Assembly: GCA_000733355.1 (NCBI GenBank)
Contig: JNVV01000005.1
Location: 1,857,118-1,921,117 of the forward strand
Reading direction: 5' to 3'
DNA: 64,000 bases
DNA from: Falciphora oryzae
Taxonomy: Eukaryota > Ascomycota > Sordariomycetes > Magnaporthales > Magnaporthaceae
A model generated the notes under the pieces. It was given only the letters and a program-made list of their open reading frames with translations. It did not search any database and was not told where the DNA came from. Below are positions 49,070 to 60,700 of this stretch, one piece after another. Position 1 is the stretch's first letter, and every line of letters begins with the position of its first letter. Both the position numbers and the translations under genes were made by a program.

Positions 49070-49182
49070 AAAAAAAAAAAAAAAAAAAAAAAAAAAGGAA
49101 AAGAAGAGGAAAAGAAGAGGGGAAAAAGAGAGGGAAAAAGAGAGGAAAAGAAGACAGGAAAAGAAAAAGAAAAGAAGAAAGG
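49070..49182 (+). repeat. Polypurine tract: A27 followed by A/G-only sequence
   Basis: A run of 27 As (49070-49096) is followed by about 85 bases that are almost purely A and G. On the transcribed strand of the neighbouring minus-strand gene this is a long pyrimidine 3' flank. Confidence 0.85.
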
Positions 49183-49186
49183 CGCA

Positions 49187-50548
49187 TCAATGTTCCTTGT
49201 CACTAAGCAGTGCCTTCTCCTCGTCACAGCTGTACACCCTGCGATTCCGCCTCGGCGCGAAGGCGACAAGCTCGCCCTCTCGCCTCACCTCCTCGGTGCG
49301 CTCGCCGTCGCCGAAGAGGGGCCGCAGGACGCGGTCGTGGGCCCACCACACGGCGGTCGAGAACATGCCCATGGCGACCTGGACCCAGAGGGGGTTCTTG
49401 CCGCTGCCCCTGCCGTCCTTGTCCTTGTCCCTCCTCCACTTGGTGCTCAGAGCGCCGACGATCATGAGGCCGATCAGGGGCGGCAGGAAGGTGACCTGGG
49501 CCAGCAGCTGGGCGACGGACTGGCGCGGGCTGGTGACAGTGTAGCTGGCCAGCGAGTCGAGCCAGGCGACGTAGTCGGCGGGCAGGTCGTGCTCGCGGGC
49601 GCCGTCGCGGATCAGGTTCAGGTAGCGGGCGCTCGGCTGGGCGCGCTCCGGGTCCGGGCGGCGGTTCGGGGTCAGGAAGCGGGACCACCAGGGCGGGGTT
49701 GGTTTGTGGGGCTCGTCGTCGCCGTCGTCATCGTCGTTGTGGAATTTGATGTGGTTGCTGTCGTCGCCGCCGATGGGGATGGCGGGCGGCACGAAGAGCG
49801 TGTGGGCGAGGAAGGGCTTGGGCAGCTCCGGGACCGGGCCGGGCTTCTCGGGGACGGTGACGGAGGGGGGCAGCTCGAGGCAGGGGACGAGGATGTCGCG
49901 GTACGAGGAGCCGCCGCCCTCGGTGCGGATGATGGTGGCGTAGTCGTCGCGCGTCACCTCGTAGACGACGCCGATGAGCCCGCCGTCCCAGACGGGGTCG
50001 CCGTGGCTGTTTGTCTGTATTGGGTGTTGTGTGTCGTTTTGTATTGGCGGCGCCGCGGTGCCGTTCTGGCGGGGAGGAGCAGGGAGGGTCGGAGGGTTCG
50101 GGAGCTTGGGCGGGACGGGAGGGGGCTGCGGCAGCTTGGGTAGCTTGCGGACGGCCGTGTTGGCGAAGCACGGCTCCATGTAAGGGAGGCCGGGCAGGTC
50201 GAAGATGAGGCGCAGCGAGGGCGCGCGCACGTTGACCTGCGACACGGGCCGGATGCCGCGCACGCCGAGGAAGGTGGCGGCGGCGAGGTTGGAGCCGTAG
50301 GCGAGGTAGAGCACCGTGTCCGTGTCCGCTGCGCCGTCATGGCTACTGCTGAGGGCCGGTACGGGTCTGTCGGGAACGTCGGGCGGCGATGCCTGTTGCA
50401 GACGTGTCGCAGGGGTGCGCGGGATGGAGGAGACCGGGGGGTAGGAGGACCGGGACGGGGCGCGCCGCCAAAAGATCTTTTGCAGGACCTTCCACATGGG
50501 GACGGGCTCGGCCGCCGCCTCGGGCACTGGGTGGGCTGCCGGTTGCAT
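49187..50548 (-). CDS. Gamma-glutamylcyclotransferase-fold protein with Pro-rich insert and C-terminal hydrophobic segments
   Basis: Single exon, 453 residues, from the first in-frame ATG (50548). The open frame extends further upstream, but only without an ATG. The motif YLAYGSNL (residues 81-88) is the substrate loop of the GGCT-like fold. The segment GVVYEVTRDDYATIIRTEGG puts the expected catalytic glutamate at 210. GGCT enzymes cyclise gamma-glutamyl groups to 5-oxoproline; the true substrate here is not known. A Pro-rich insert (about 135-180) splits the domain. The C-terminal part carries an acidic run (DDDDGDDE), a hydrophobic helix (VTFLPPLIGLMIVGAL) and a second weaker one (VAMGMFSTAVWW), suggesting membrane association. 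These additions make it about twice the size of a classical GGCT. Confidence 0.75.
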   Translation of the reverse strand: MQPAAHPVPEAAAEPVPMWKVLQKIFWRRAPSRSSYPPVSSIPRTPATRLQQASPPDVPDRPVPALSSSHDGAADTDTVLYLAYGSNLAAATFLGVRGIRPVSQVNVRAPSLRLIFDLPGLPYMEPCFANTAVRKLPKLPQPPPVPPKLPNPPTLPAPPRQNGTAAPPIQNDTQHPIQTNSHGDPVWDGGLIGVVYEVTRDDYATIIRTEGGGSSYRDILVPCLELPPSVTVPEKPGPVPELPKPFLAHTLFVPPAIPIGGDDSNHIKFHNDDDDGDDEPHKPTPPWWSRFLTPNRRPDPERAQPSARYLNLIRDGAREHDLPADYVAWLDSLASYTVTSPRQSVAQLLAQVTFLPPLIGLMIVGALSTKWRRDKDKDGRGSGKNPLWVQVAMGMFSTAVWWAHDRVLRPLFGDGERTEEVRREGELVAFAPRRNRRVYSCDEEKALLSDKEH

Positions 50549-53071
50549 GGCAGCAGCGATCCGGGGGCGTGGTGGGTAGGTAGGGATTCTGCGGCGGTCT
50601 GGACCCGGGGGGGTGCTGGGTTGGGTGGCGATCACACATGCGATGATGGAATATCAGGTGAATCTTGGGTGATCCCAGCCGGCGGGTTTATATACGCAGT
50701 AAAAACACACGTTGGCTCGTGCTTTGCTGCAGGCAACCCCGCGCCGACGAGTGCGAAAGACTTGGAAGGATGATGGAGGATGATCAATCAACAACCAGGA
50801 GTGCCTGACTGACCGGGGCGGGATTTGGGAAGCAACTAACACGGCGACAACTAAGCTCGCCGCAAAATTGTTAGGGGCCCGGAGTTACCAAACAGGTACG
50901 ATAAAGTCCGGCCACGTGATCTGGCCGGTGGAGTGCTTGATTACCAATTCCATCGTGCTCGGTCATCAAACGGCGGGCTTTTCAGCACCGGCCACCGACA
51001 CGAATCCCGCCGGAAAGGCGGCGCAAGACGGGCAGCGTGGATCCGGACTCGGGGTCAGCTTGGACGGGGCATGGAGGATCGGAGGGCTCGAGGATCGCAA
51101 GGTGGTGGTATTTACAGTCAGCTGTTCCCCAGCTGGCTTCGGTCTCTAGACATCAGGCATCCCCAGGGCCCCGAATAGCAACCTCCTGTGGCAGACTTTT
51201 GGTGTTCTCAATTCCTCCTCCGTTTTGTTTTCCATTTTGCTCTGTCACCTCATTTTCTCCTTGGTACTGCATTCCGATGCACGCCGTTTTCGGCTACAGT
51301 AACCTTTGGTTGCCCGCCGGGCCACCAACCTCCTAGTCTGTGATAATGTGCTCCATGGCGCCAAGCATCATCGTCAGTACAGGTACCTGCACCGGACTAC
51401 CAGCACCGTGGTCTGTCTGGAGAAGCGTTTACCCATGGCATGGCGGGCCTCCTGCTTGGCCAACGTAAAGATCGATAGCTGCCCAACGACAGCAGGAGGA
51501 CCTCGGCAGTATGGCAGCCCAAGCCCGCTCAGTGTGTCGAGGCATCGAGCCAAAGAGCTGCACAGAAAATATGCGCTCGTGTGCGCCCCCTGCGGCCCAC
51601 CATGACAGCACTATCCTGGTAGAAGTCCGAATTAAGCAACCTGCAGCATCCGCATGCGCGTGGGAACAGCAACCCTGACGAGCTGTTGACCCGAAGGGTT
51701 GGGCGTTATGGGGCCTGAGCTTCCACGGCTCGCGTCCCCAATGTCACCGTGACGCAAGGCTGATCAATGGGAACCTCTCCCGGCCGCGTCCCCACCTGCC
51801 CTGCGTTTGGTAGCTTCATGCGGAGCAATGTCGCCGCGCCCGCGGCTATAAACCGGCGGCCCAAAGCATCCGCCGCCACAAAAAAAGAAAAAAAAAAAAA
51901 AAAAAAACCTCTGGATGGTCGGTGATTGCGGGAGCGTGGATGTCCAACCCGCCGGAGACCGGTGAGTTTCCGTCCCTCGGCAGCACCACGGGCTTTCAAC
52001 AGGTTTGCTAATCATTACATGACGTGATATTTTCCCTTCTTCGCTTCACCCCCGTCTCGGTGCCTTCTGTTGGCTTGTCCGGGACATGCTTATTGCTGTC
52101 TGGCTCCAGTGGCTCGGTTCCCGTGCTGACAGCGAAAGGGCACAAGCTCCTACGCGTTTGAATTATCCTCACCACGTGTGCGCCATCGCTACGATACAAT
52201 ATAAAGTCCACTCACAATTAGGACTACCACTAGTATAATCTCCAGAATCGCTGCAGAGTCCCAGAGCCCCTGATCCCGAGTAGGGGCCTCCCTCTCTATA
52301 AGTACAAGACCTATGACCTCAGCGCCCGGCCAAGCATCCCAGCAGGCTACTAGTTGCCAAGCCGGAGTAGGATGATTACCGGCAGCTGTGGACAGGCATT
52401 CGACAGGTGCCAGTTGGACTGCTTGTCCGCCACCTGTGTCCTTCAACCCCGCTCTCTCGCGCTGTTTCTCCCTTCCGGCCCATGTGCAGTCTCATGGTGC
52501 TCGCGGACCCGCGTTGTTGTCGCCATGATGATCCGCCAGGGTGGGATCCGTCTGACCGTGGCGCTCGGAGGTTGCGGTCCTCCGCTCCAGGCCAATAGGA
52601 CGAGGCTGTCTGCCTGCCAGCCACTGTTGAAATTTATCCCGGCAGAGCGGCTCCTGTGGCAGGCAAAGGGTTGGGAGTCCCTCCTTGTCCTACATGAACG
52701 CGCCCAACCCTTCTGCTAACGAAATCTTCCCAATTCGACTCGCGACCGCCAGCCGCCATTGCGCATATCTTGCAGCGAGGCAGCACCGCGTCGGCTTTTC
52801 AATTGATTGCCCGATCTTGGTCACACTTGACCCTCGCCGATTCTCATCGACGCTCCACGACACGCCCACATCTTCGGTGCCACCGCTCTACTGGATCCCC
52901 CGATCGACGAGCTGCCCACGCAATCGCCGCCACCAAGAACGGCTGCTCCACGGGAGCGTTCTGAGGAAAAAGACACCCCTGGCTGCCGCTTCAGCTGGCT
53001 CCGACCCATTCACTGGACTTCCCCTGGGGGCCTCCTCCCTCCCGGGTGGTCGAGGCCATTGACGCGTGCGC
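50549..53071. other. Intergenic, 2.5 kb between divergent genes
   Basis: No gene was supported. An oligo-A run lies near 51880-51907. The segment just before the Zn2Cys6 gene is probably its promoter and leader. Confidence 0.45.
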
Positions 53072-53815
53072 ATGTCCGGCCAACAACACCCTCGGTTCAG
53101 AGCCCTCCTCCCCGCCGCCGCCGCCGCCGCCGACCAGGCGGCGGAGGCGGCGAGGTTGGAAGAAGAAGCCCAAGACGTCCACGACGCCTCATCTAGTAGA
53201 GGCGGGTCGCCCCTCGGGACAGGAGGGCCGCGGGTGCCGCCCGTGAGGGGCCACAGCAGGACGCTGGCTGCGTGCCTTCGGTGCCGCAGGAGCAAAGCCA
53301 AGGTGCGGGGCTGTACACTTTGCTGTTTGTCCAGTGTCATTCCTGCCTGCTGTCCCTTGTTCCTGCGCCTCCCTAATCGCAACTGTCTTTGGTGGCGACA
53401 CGTCGTCTCCGTGTAACAAGACTTTGTGCAACTCTTGGACTTGGGTCACCCCGCTCCACGTCCAAGACACATACCCGGACGTTACTGGTGTCCAAACTCC
53501 CAGCGCTCCCATGATGAAGACTAACGGCTGAACACGATACCCACCCCTTCCTCGCCCGGTCGAGGAAGCACCACGCCTAGAAAACCACAAACCCAAACAG
53601 TGCACCGGGGCGCGGCCTTCGTGCCGCCGCTGCACTGACAACAATTATACGTGCGAGTACGACGCCGACCCGGACATCACGCCGTCGTCGATGCTGCGCA
53701 AGCGCAACGCCGACCTGGCGCGCGAGAACGAGGACCTGCGCGCCCTCATCGCCTTCCTCTCGGATCGGCCCCTGCCCGAGGCCGAGGCCGTCTTCCGCCG
53801 CCTGCGTGAGCAGCA

Positions 53816-53851
<36 letters not shown>

Positions 53852-54149
53852 GACGTCGGGTCAGGGAGGCCGGGCCGACCCCCTAGATATCCTGACCTCG
53901 ATACGCGGCGCCGAGCTGCTCCTCAGCCAGGGGATGCTGACGGTGCGGCGGGACGACGACGGCGAGGGCGATGGAGGAGGGCCTGAGCAGCCGTCGATGG
54001 CTGAGGAAGGCAAGCAGCGCGAGATGGCTGCCTCTGACGCGGCTGATATCGCCGTGAGGGCTCTGTCCATCGCGACTAGGAAGGAATCGCAAACGGAAGG
54101 TGACAGCAGGGGGAAGGACAAGAAGAAAGAAGGAGAGGAAGAAAAATAA
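53072..54149 (+). CDS. Zn(II)2Cys6 transcription factor, small, with polyglutamine run
   Basis: Two exons, 53072-53302 and 53601-54149, encode 259 residues. The 298-nt intron (GTGCGG..CAG, phase 0) splits the zinc cluster between the second and third cysteines. The spliced cluster is C68-x2-C71-x6-C78-x6-C85-x2-C88-x6-C95, a textbook Zn2Cys6 spacing, which validates the join. A short coiled-coil linker (LARENEDLRALIAFLSDR) follows, then a Q-run encoded by CAG repeats (about 53811-53850), then a variable acidic/Lys-rich tail. The fungal-specific middle homology domain is absent, so this is a minimal regulator. An in-frame stop lies just upstream of the ATG, fixing the start. Targets are unknown. 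Confidence 0.85.
53811..53850 (+). repeat. CAG microsatellite encoding polyglutamine
   Basis: About a dozen CAG/CAA codons lie in frame within the Zn2Cys6 gene. Confidence 0.9.
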
Positions 54150-56889
54150 TAGAGGATGCCTCTAGCTACGCTGATGCAATTGGTCACGATGGATCCAACA
54201 GCTATAGATCAGATAATCACTTACAAGTAACTACATATTTACGCCTAGCACGGGCGAGTTGGCTCGGCTTGTATTGCTGTGTTGCTAGAGATGTCCCCGA
54301 AAGACAGATATTAGACCAATGCGAAGGAAGGGGGATGATAATATGTACAAGTAGGCCCGGAAGTAATGGGTAGAAATTTCGATCTTGGAACTAGCCTGGG
54401 CTGTAGAAGAAACTCTCGTCGGCTCTTGCTTGTTACAGACCAGAATCCCGTGTTGCTAAAGACAATTTCCCGAGTGTAAACGTTGCCAAGCTAACAAGCT
54501 GGCTACCTCGAAGAAAGCGCGCTAGGTGAGTATTTGAGCTTCAACGAAGCTTTTCGTCCTTTCTCGAAGATACACATTGCTGTGCTAATTATCTTGGCTG
54601 GCCACTAGCGTCGAGAGAGCCGTAGGAAAGGCTCAGGGGCTCGGCTGTTGTTGAGATCGCTCCACTTCTATTGGACATGACACATTTCTCCTTGGGCTGG
54701 GATCTGCGAACGAAAGACGACCGCCGCCTTCTTGGTCAAACAAAGACAAATTCAACACTAGGCCTTTCAAACTTCACTATGGAAGATTGACTCTTCTTTA
54801 CTGCTTTTGTAAAGAGGAAATGTTTGTAGTGGCTTCCCTGACCAGGGTTGAGGCTAGATGTCTGTCACGACTGTCCACAATCGTTAAAAGGAAAGACACG
54901 GGCGTGATAGTAGGTAGCAATGGTGTGTGGAGTCCAGATTGGGCCCCTGCTGGCGCCTGTTTTGCAGCCTCTTGTCTACCTACCTACCTAGGTACCACGG
55001 TACCCGCCTCTCTAGTCCAGTGCTACTGTGAGCCCTGCAAGCTGTTACATCGTGCCGTTGTGGACTGTTGTTACATCTAGCTAGGGATCTCCCCTCATGT
55101 GCTGGCAGTGCCTCGTTTGCTTGACGGGTAGCTTGGAGCCTGGAACCCCAGGAATATGTTGAGAAGTTGTAGCTGCTAAATTTAGAGTTCGCATGTGTGA
55201 GATCTATCTCTACCGAGTGGATGGAGTCTCGAGATCAAAGAGCGCGCTAGAGCCCCCTTCCAGACCCCTTCTAAATACAGAGTGATTCAGCAGGCTCAAC
55301 GGACCACCGACGCAAGGCCTCCCGTCCCCAGTGTGCCGGCGTCGGTGGTGAATCCTGGATAGTTCTTGCGGCATTTCCGGGTGTGGTTGCACGTCGGGGA
55401 ACACTGTCCGGGGAAGGGATCGATACAGAGGAGATGGCGGACAGATATTCGAGAGACTGTTCGGGAAACAAAAAGCTCCCTGCATCCATGTCGTCCCCTT
55501 CGCGCGCTCGGGCGAGGTGGCCCGGGACAGAGGCTCTGGCGAGGAGAAACATTCTGCGGTTGGGCTAGGTTGGTCAGTTGGTCGGTGGCAAAAAGTCCAC
55601 GCGGTTGGGCTTCCCCATGCCAGCAACCTCCCGTCCGTGCTGGGCGGGCGGCAGCCATCCAGATGGCGTTGCGTCACTGTGACTGGTCTCGGCATGCGTC
55701 GGAGATAACGCTCCGCTTGCGATGCGATTGGTCGTTGCGGAGGGGAAGCCCGCCTCCCCGCATCAGGCTTTCGATCTGCTTGCGTCGGACCTACGCACAG
55801 CTTTGAAAAGGTGGATGTCATCTCTCTAATCATTCCGGGGACGGCAAGGGTCCGAATACGTGGTACTTATGAAAATCTTTTTTCTTTTCGAGCAAACAGA
55901 GAACGCATCTCCCATCCCTCCCTTTTCCATCCTTCCACCCTTTCCTCGAATGCTCCCAAAATGTTGTTTGCCCCAACAACCTACCTTTTTGGCTACAGCG
56001 GTCGGGGGCCACCAGCTTTTCAAAGACCACACGAATAACCAGAACCGAGACATTCACACAAAACGAAGAAGGCTGGGGACAGGCCCAAGATGATACGCGC
56101 GAAAGGGGTGTATGGGCTCCTCCTAGTTGTAAGAACCAGCCAGCAGCCCCGATGCAGCTGAGGAGCCAAAAGGGCGTGGTCGCCCACCATCAACCCTTCT
56201 TCCATCGGCCTTGTTCGACCTCTCGGTTCCTCGATACGTCTGGTGAAGGCCCCTTGACTTTTCTGCTCGGCATTGTCCTCAGCAGTGACGCGATGCCGAC
56301 ACTGGCTCCAGCTTGGTATGTCTCAGCACATTTCCAGTTTTCTTTTTTTGAAGACCCCATGGATCCCACACCATGTCTTTCAGAGCGACACTACCTCGGC
56401 GGTCTATCCCCATGGGGCGGCGTCGGGCCGTTGTTCCTTTGGCTGTCTCTTTGATATTGACATTATCTTTTTAGGGCATGTTCGGCATGTTTGAAACCCT
56501 TCAGTTATCTTCTTGTTGCATCAGGGACCCTTACCACTTTCGGAACATCCACCTGCCTCGGAAGGCTGTCGCCGGGCGAAAAGGGCGGATGGTGGCATAG
56601 TGTGCCAGATTCGGGTTACGAACACGGGCGTAAGACACCAAAGACCTCTCGGTCACGGGCGCAACGAACCCTATACTCGAATCATCATGTGGCGGCGGGC
56701 GTTGTTGGCATAGTCGTGCCAGCCGTATGATTTTGAATGTCGAAGGGGAAAACGAAAGGAAAGGAGTCCTCGAAACCAGGGGCTCTTTAGCATACACGGT
56801 TCACATATGGAGACGGGCTCAAGGAGCCCAAATCCTTACCGTCTTACCTTTGGGTATGCAACCGAGCAACCGCAGCCCTCTGCCCTCTC
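54150..56889. other. Convergent intergenic region, 2.7 kb
   Basis: The region lies between two genes that end toward each other, so it needs no promoter, yet it is long. No protein gene was recognised. A short run of TACC units near 54977-54993 is a motif common in fungal intergenic DNA. Confidence 0.45.
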
Positions 56890-58536
56890 TCACAACGAGG
56901 CCTGCTTGGCAACCTCACCGTCGACAGCCCCATCCTCCTCGCCATCACCCTCGCTCAGCGGTCCCACGTTTTCGAGGTACTCCTGTATGAGGTTGTTGCC
57001 GCAGGTGCCGTGCCGGTGCAGCTCCCTCTTGAGCCCGCGCACCTCCTTCTCCAGCTTGGCGGCCTCGGCCGAAAGTTCGGTCCAGGTCTCGGTCACGGCC
57101 CAGGCGTCGTCGCGGAGGCGCGTTTCTTCGTCCTTGGCCTTTGCCCGGCACTTGGACGCCGCCTTGCGGTTCCGCCGCCGCAGGTCCTGCTTCCTCAGCT
57201 CCGCCCCGGTCAGGTAGTCGATCTCGATGCTGGCGGTGGCCGAGGACGGCGTGGCCTCGTTTGACGGGTGTCGTGACGGCGCGCCGAGGTCGCCGTGGCC
57301 CAGGGGCAGCCCGGGAGTCCCCATGCTGCCTGTTGCGGGCGGACCGAAGGGGGAGGGTTGGTGGTATGGAGCTGGGCTGCATGCCGGGGCTGACCCGGGA
57401 GCACCGTTGCCCTGGCTCAGCTCCAACGAAGGCGACCGGCTATCGCCCATTGTGTGGCTGGCTGGAGAATAACCGTCCAACGCGACCGAGCCATAAGCTG
57501 GAATGTGTCCCCCAGGATGTCCAAACACCTGGTGCTGCTGGTACTCAGGGCGTGGGCTGGGATGGACGCTCGGCCTGGATGCTATGGAGCTGCTACGTCG
57601 GTCGCGAGAGGAGGCTTGATCGGCGGGGAATACATCTCCGTCGGCATGTGGAGCTGGGCTGACAGTTGCGGCAGAGGAGGAGGCCGGTGGCCGGCTACGG
57701 GCCCCGACGATGCTTTTGCCCTTTCGACTCGCGCCAACGGGAATCACTTTTGTTGACCTACTGTCGGAAACGGTACTTTGCCCGGTCGCAGTCGGCGACG
57801 TTATCGACGACGTGGACATCGTACCATCGGCGATGACAGACCCTGTGATCCTGTCCCACTGCGGGCTCCAAGGAGGCTGCATCATGTTGCTGCTCGCACT
57901 CGACAAAGGGGACGGCACGGAGGCCATGCTCTCGTAGCTGACCGCATCGGTGGCTGGATACTGTGGCATTCCAATCGATTGGAACGGCTGAGTCCGCACT
58001 GTCATTCCGCCGGCGCCCGCTACGGTGGCCACCTGGCCGTCATTTGTCCCCGACCAGGCGTCCGGGCGGTAGCCATGAGCGGCCGAGACTGCGCTGGCAG
58101 TGTCGAGAGATACGAATGAGTCACCATGCTGGTAGTAGGAATAGGTGCCGACGCTGCTGTCGACGACGGCGAAGTAAGGCTGCGACGGCAGTTGGTTGCT
58201 TGATGGATTGGTTGGCTGTCACGGACGTGGATCCAACCTCAAAGCGTCAGCACCAGGTCGTCGAGTCAAGTCAGTGCAGGACAAAGCCAGGCGAGTGGGA
58301 GGACTGACTGGCAGGATGGTGCCCGCGGGAGCGGCGGCCGGGTCGATGGGGGATGTCAGTGCCGCTGCACCAAAGTGGGTTGGGAGCAGCCCTCCGGTGC
58401 CATAAGTGGCAGGGGTGAAGAAGGACGAGGGGTCTAGGAAGCCTGCTGCGCCCGTCCCAGCGTTCCACCCGTCTGCTTGCTGGGGGAGAGCCTCGTTATG
58501 ATGCCCCTGTGTGCCTTGCGGGAGCGACTCTGACAT
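56890..58536 (-). CDS. bZIP transcription factor (ATF/CREB-like basic region)
   Basis: Two exons on the minus strand, 58536-58309 and 58215-56890, encode 517 residues. The intron (58216-58308) starts GTCAGT, a weak donor, and ends ACAG; both sides are phase 0 and the frame closes. The N-terminal 410 residues are low complexity (Ser, Pro, Gly, Gln), as in activation regions. From residue 415 a basic region follows: RRRNRKAASKCRAKAK, in which Asn425 and Arg433 give the N-x7-R spacing of bZIP DNA-contact residues, with an ATF-like Ala-Ser-Lys-Cys-Arg core. A coiled-coil segment (about 437-480) is present but its leucine heptads are irregular, with Ala, Val and Trp at several core positions. An acidic tail ends the protein. 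Target genes cannot be inferred. Confidence 0.87.
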
Positions 58537-58769
58537 GGTGTCGTATCTTCTGCTGATGCACTGTGTCTCTCGGACAATGGGAGGGTCTACGGATGGTGAG
58601 CAAAGGGTGATGCTGTAGACACGTCACGGTGAAGTGTGGCTGGCTATCTGGTAATATACCAGGCACGAGTTGGCGATGCGCTGGCCGCTCGCGAGGTGTC
58701 CCAAGAGAAAGCGACAATCTGCCGTCCCGCGGGTTTGGGGGAGTGCCCGCGTGTCTGTGTGTTTGTGTA

Positions 58770-58806
<37 letters not shown>

Positions 58807-59837
58807 CGCCTCGTTGGGATCAGGGCGGACGGCGATCATTGGGTCCAGGGCTCCTCGCTCTTCTTCCATCCCTCGGCGCTCGACTCTTCACCGGCTCTGG
58901 CCTCGACCTGCCCCCTGGGGACCCCACCAGTGGCCCTGGGAAATCACAAGCGCAATAATAATAATAACAGCAACGAGGCCCTCGACGGGCTGCGGGCGGC
59001 TGGGCCTCGCTCTTATATCGGATCGCGACCCGGCCAGTCGAATGGAACGCTTCACACGTCATCTGCACGTCTGCTGCCGAACGCACATGCGGCGTTGGAG
59101 ACCATGAAGCAAACAAGTCCCCCAGAGCCCATCTCGAAGGCGACGCAACGGCCAGGGAATGGCAGCGGCCAAAAGGTGATGACCAACCGGCCTAACTGCT
59201 TCGGTCGCCCACTTTTTAAGTCTCCTGGATCCGCGTCCCCGGGCCATCGCCGATTGAGCGGGGTCGGGGGCAGGGTCCTATCAGGGTCTGCGCAGGGAGA
59301 GCAGCGGCTGCAGCCCAGGCCGCCATGGGTGAGCGGGCTTTCGTGTTCCCCTCTTTCGTCGTCTGCCGTCCCAAACTGCCACGCCGTATCGGCATCCCTA
59401 CAACATGCGGGAGGCGAAGGTATAGCAAAATCTCGATGGTGTTTGGTCCCGAAGGCACGGGGCCTCCGAGCACACGTGCCAAGACGAGGCGAACCTCTGC
59501 GGGCCTACCGACTTCAGGCACCTTGCCCCCCTACGCGCCCGGTGTGCGCAGGTGACTCGCCCAAAACCTTGCTGTGGTGCTTTGGAGTGGAGGACCAGAG
59601 AAGAAACGTTCGCTCGGGCGGACAGGTTTTGGGCAGACGCGAAAATTCGCCTAGCGAAGCGGACAATGGGTGTGACTGGTGCAGTATTGGCTTCGCCACT
59701 CCCAACGTCAATCTCGATGGACGATTTCTGCATCTCGATGCCAGACCTCCAGGGGTCCCACCTAAAGCGACGGGGCCGTGGCTGCCGGCATAAGTCGGAG
59801 CACCTACCGTCCGCCATTCCCCCCTATCCGCCACCCT
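58537..59837. other. Intergenic, 1.3 kb: bZIP promoter plus dinucleotide repeat
   Basis: This is the bZIP promoter on the left and host sequence up to the transposon block. No gene was recognised. Confidence 0.5.
58775..58804 (+). repeat. (GT)15 microsatellite
   Basis: An uninterrupted GT dinucleotide run, preceded by a degenerate GT-rich stretch from about 58751. Confidence 0.95.
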
Positions 59838-59982
59838 GACGCATGCAAAAATACACCTTTTTTTAATCGGGTTTAAAAATTAGCAAAAAATGCTATAAAA
59901 AAAAAGGGGAAACACAATTGTAAAGTTTAAAGGCAGGGCTTTTTAACGATATATTTGATTAGTAATAATATTTTATATATAA
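59838..59982. other. AT-rich boundary of the transposon block
   Basis: The base composition changes abruptly here from GC-rich host DNA to A/T-rich sequence with oligo-A and oligo-T runs. No element end was identified before 59983. Confidence 0.5.
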
Positions 59983-59989
59983 CGTGGTT

Positions 59990-60023
59990 CACCACCGAGT
60001 GGCGTACACCACCGAATGGCGCA
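59990..60023. repeat. Two subterminal 17-bp direct repeats of the pogo element
   Basis: The units CACCACCGAGTGGCGTA and CACCACCGAATGGCGCA lie directly adjacent. Confidence 0.8.
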
Positions 60024-60089
60024 CCCACACCCGACCACTCGACAATCAACTCGCATGCCAACCCAACAACGCCAGGAATCTATTTAAAC

Positions 60090-60700
60090 TATTTAGAACT
60101 ATATATATCGGACATTTCTACTTCTTTCTGACAAGTGCGCGCATTGTGTCCGGTTTTGCCGCAAGTGCCATATCGCCGACGAATCGTCGTCGCCTTTTTT
60201 TCCTGACCCTTATAATCGCGCTTTTTTTGCTGTAGCTATCCATTTAGCTCTTACTGGTTTAGAACATTTCGTATTTCGTCGATAGTAAGTAACCTTCCAA
60301 GTCGGATACGTGTTTTTTTTTAGCTTTCCGGCGTTTGCTTAATGCCTCGTTCGCTTTTTTAAACGTGGATACCTCGGTTTGGAAAAGGGCCACTTTATGT
60401 ATTATCGCTTTCGCCCCTTTTGCAATTTGGTCCATAGCCGTATAAATAGGAGTCGGAAAGCTGTTTTGGTAATTGGAAATCCGAGTTTTAATGTGTTCGG
60501 ATTGCGAAATTGCTTTTTTAACTGTCCGCGGCGTTTTGGAAATCCAAAGTTCGGGGCCGTTTAGGGGCTCTTTCGAAAGAGTTGGAATTCGTAGCTTTAC
60601 ATCCAGCTTTTTTAAAACCGAATCCGGATTGAAAAGAGCAAAGCTAGTGTAACAAGGGGTTAAAGACGGCTTGGAGAAAGAATCTCTAAATTGCAAATAA
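60090..60700 (-). pseudogene. C-terminal part of a pogo/Fot1 transposase
   Basis: The minus-strand frame contains FNPDSVLKKLDVKLRIPT, then ISKTPRT, PTPIYTAMDQIAKGAKAIIH and FKKANEALSKRRKAKKKHV. This series is characteristic of the tail that follows the DDE domain in fungal pogo-like transposases. Shifted in frame, at 60124-60172, is a zinc knuckle, CGKTGHNARTC, which also ends these proteins. The DDE catalytic core is absent and a frame change separates the two parts, so this is not functional. Confidence 0.78.

Larger units (their letters stand above)
48554..49186. other. Convergent intergenic region with duplicated exon and purine tract
   Basis: Apart from the duplicate exon at 48750-48900 and the A/G tract starting at 49070, nothing was recognised. 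Confidence 0.5.

Noticed and set aside
50549..50635. N-terminal extension of the GGCT-like protein to 50635
   Set aside because: The extended frame has no ATG; the codon at 50635 is GTG. The first ATG at 50548 was used.
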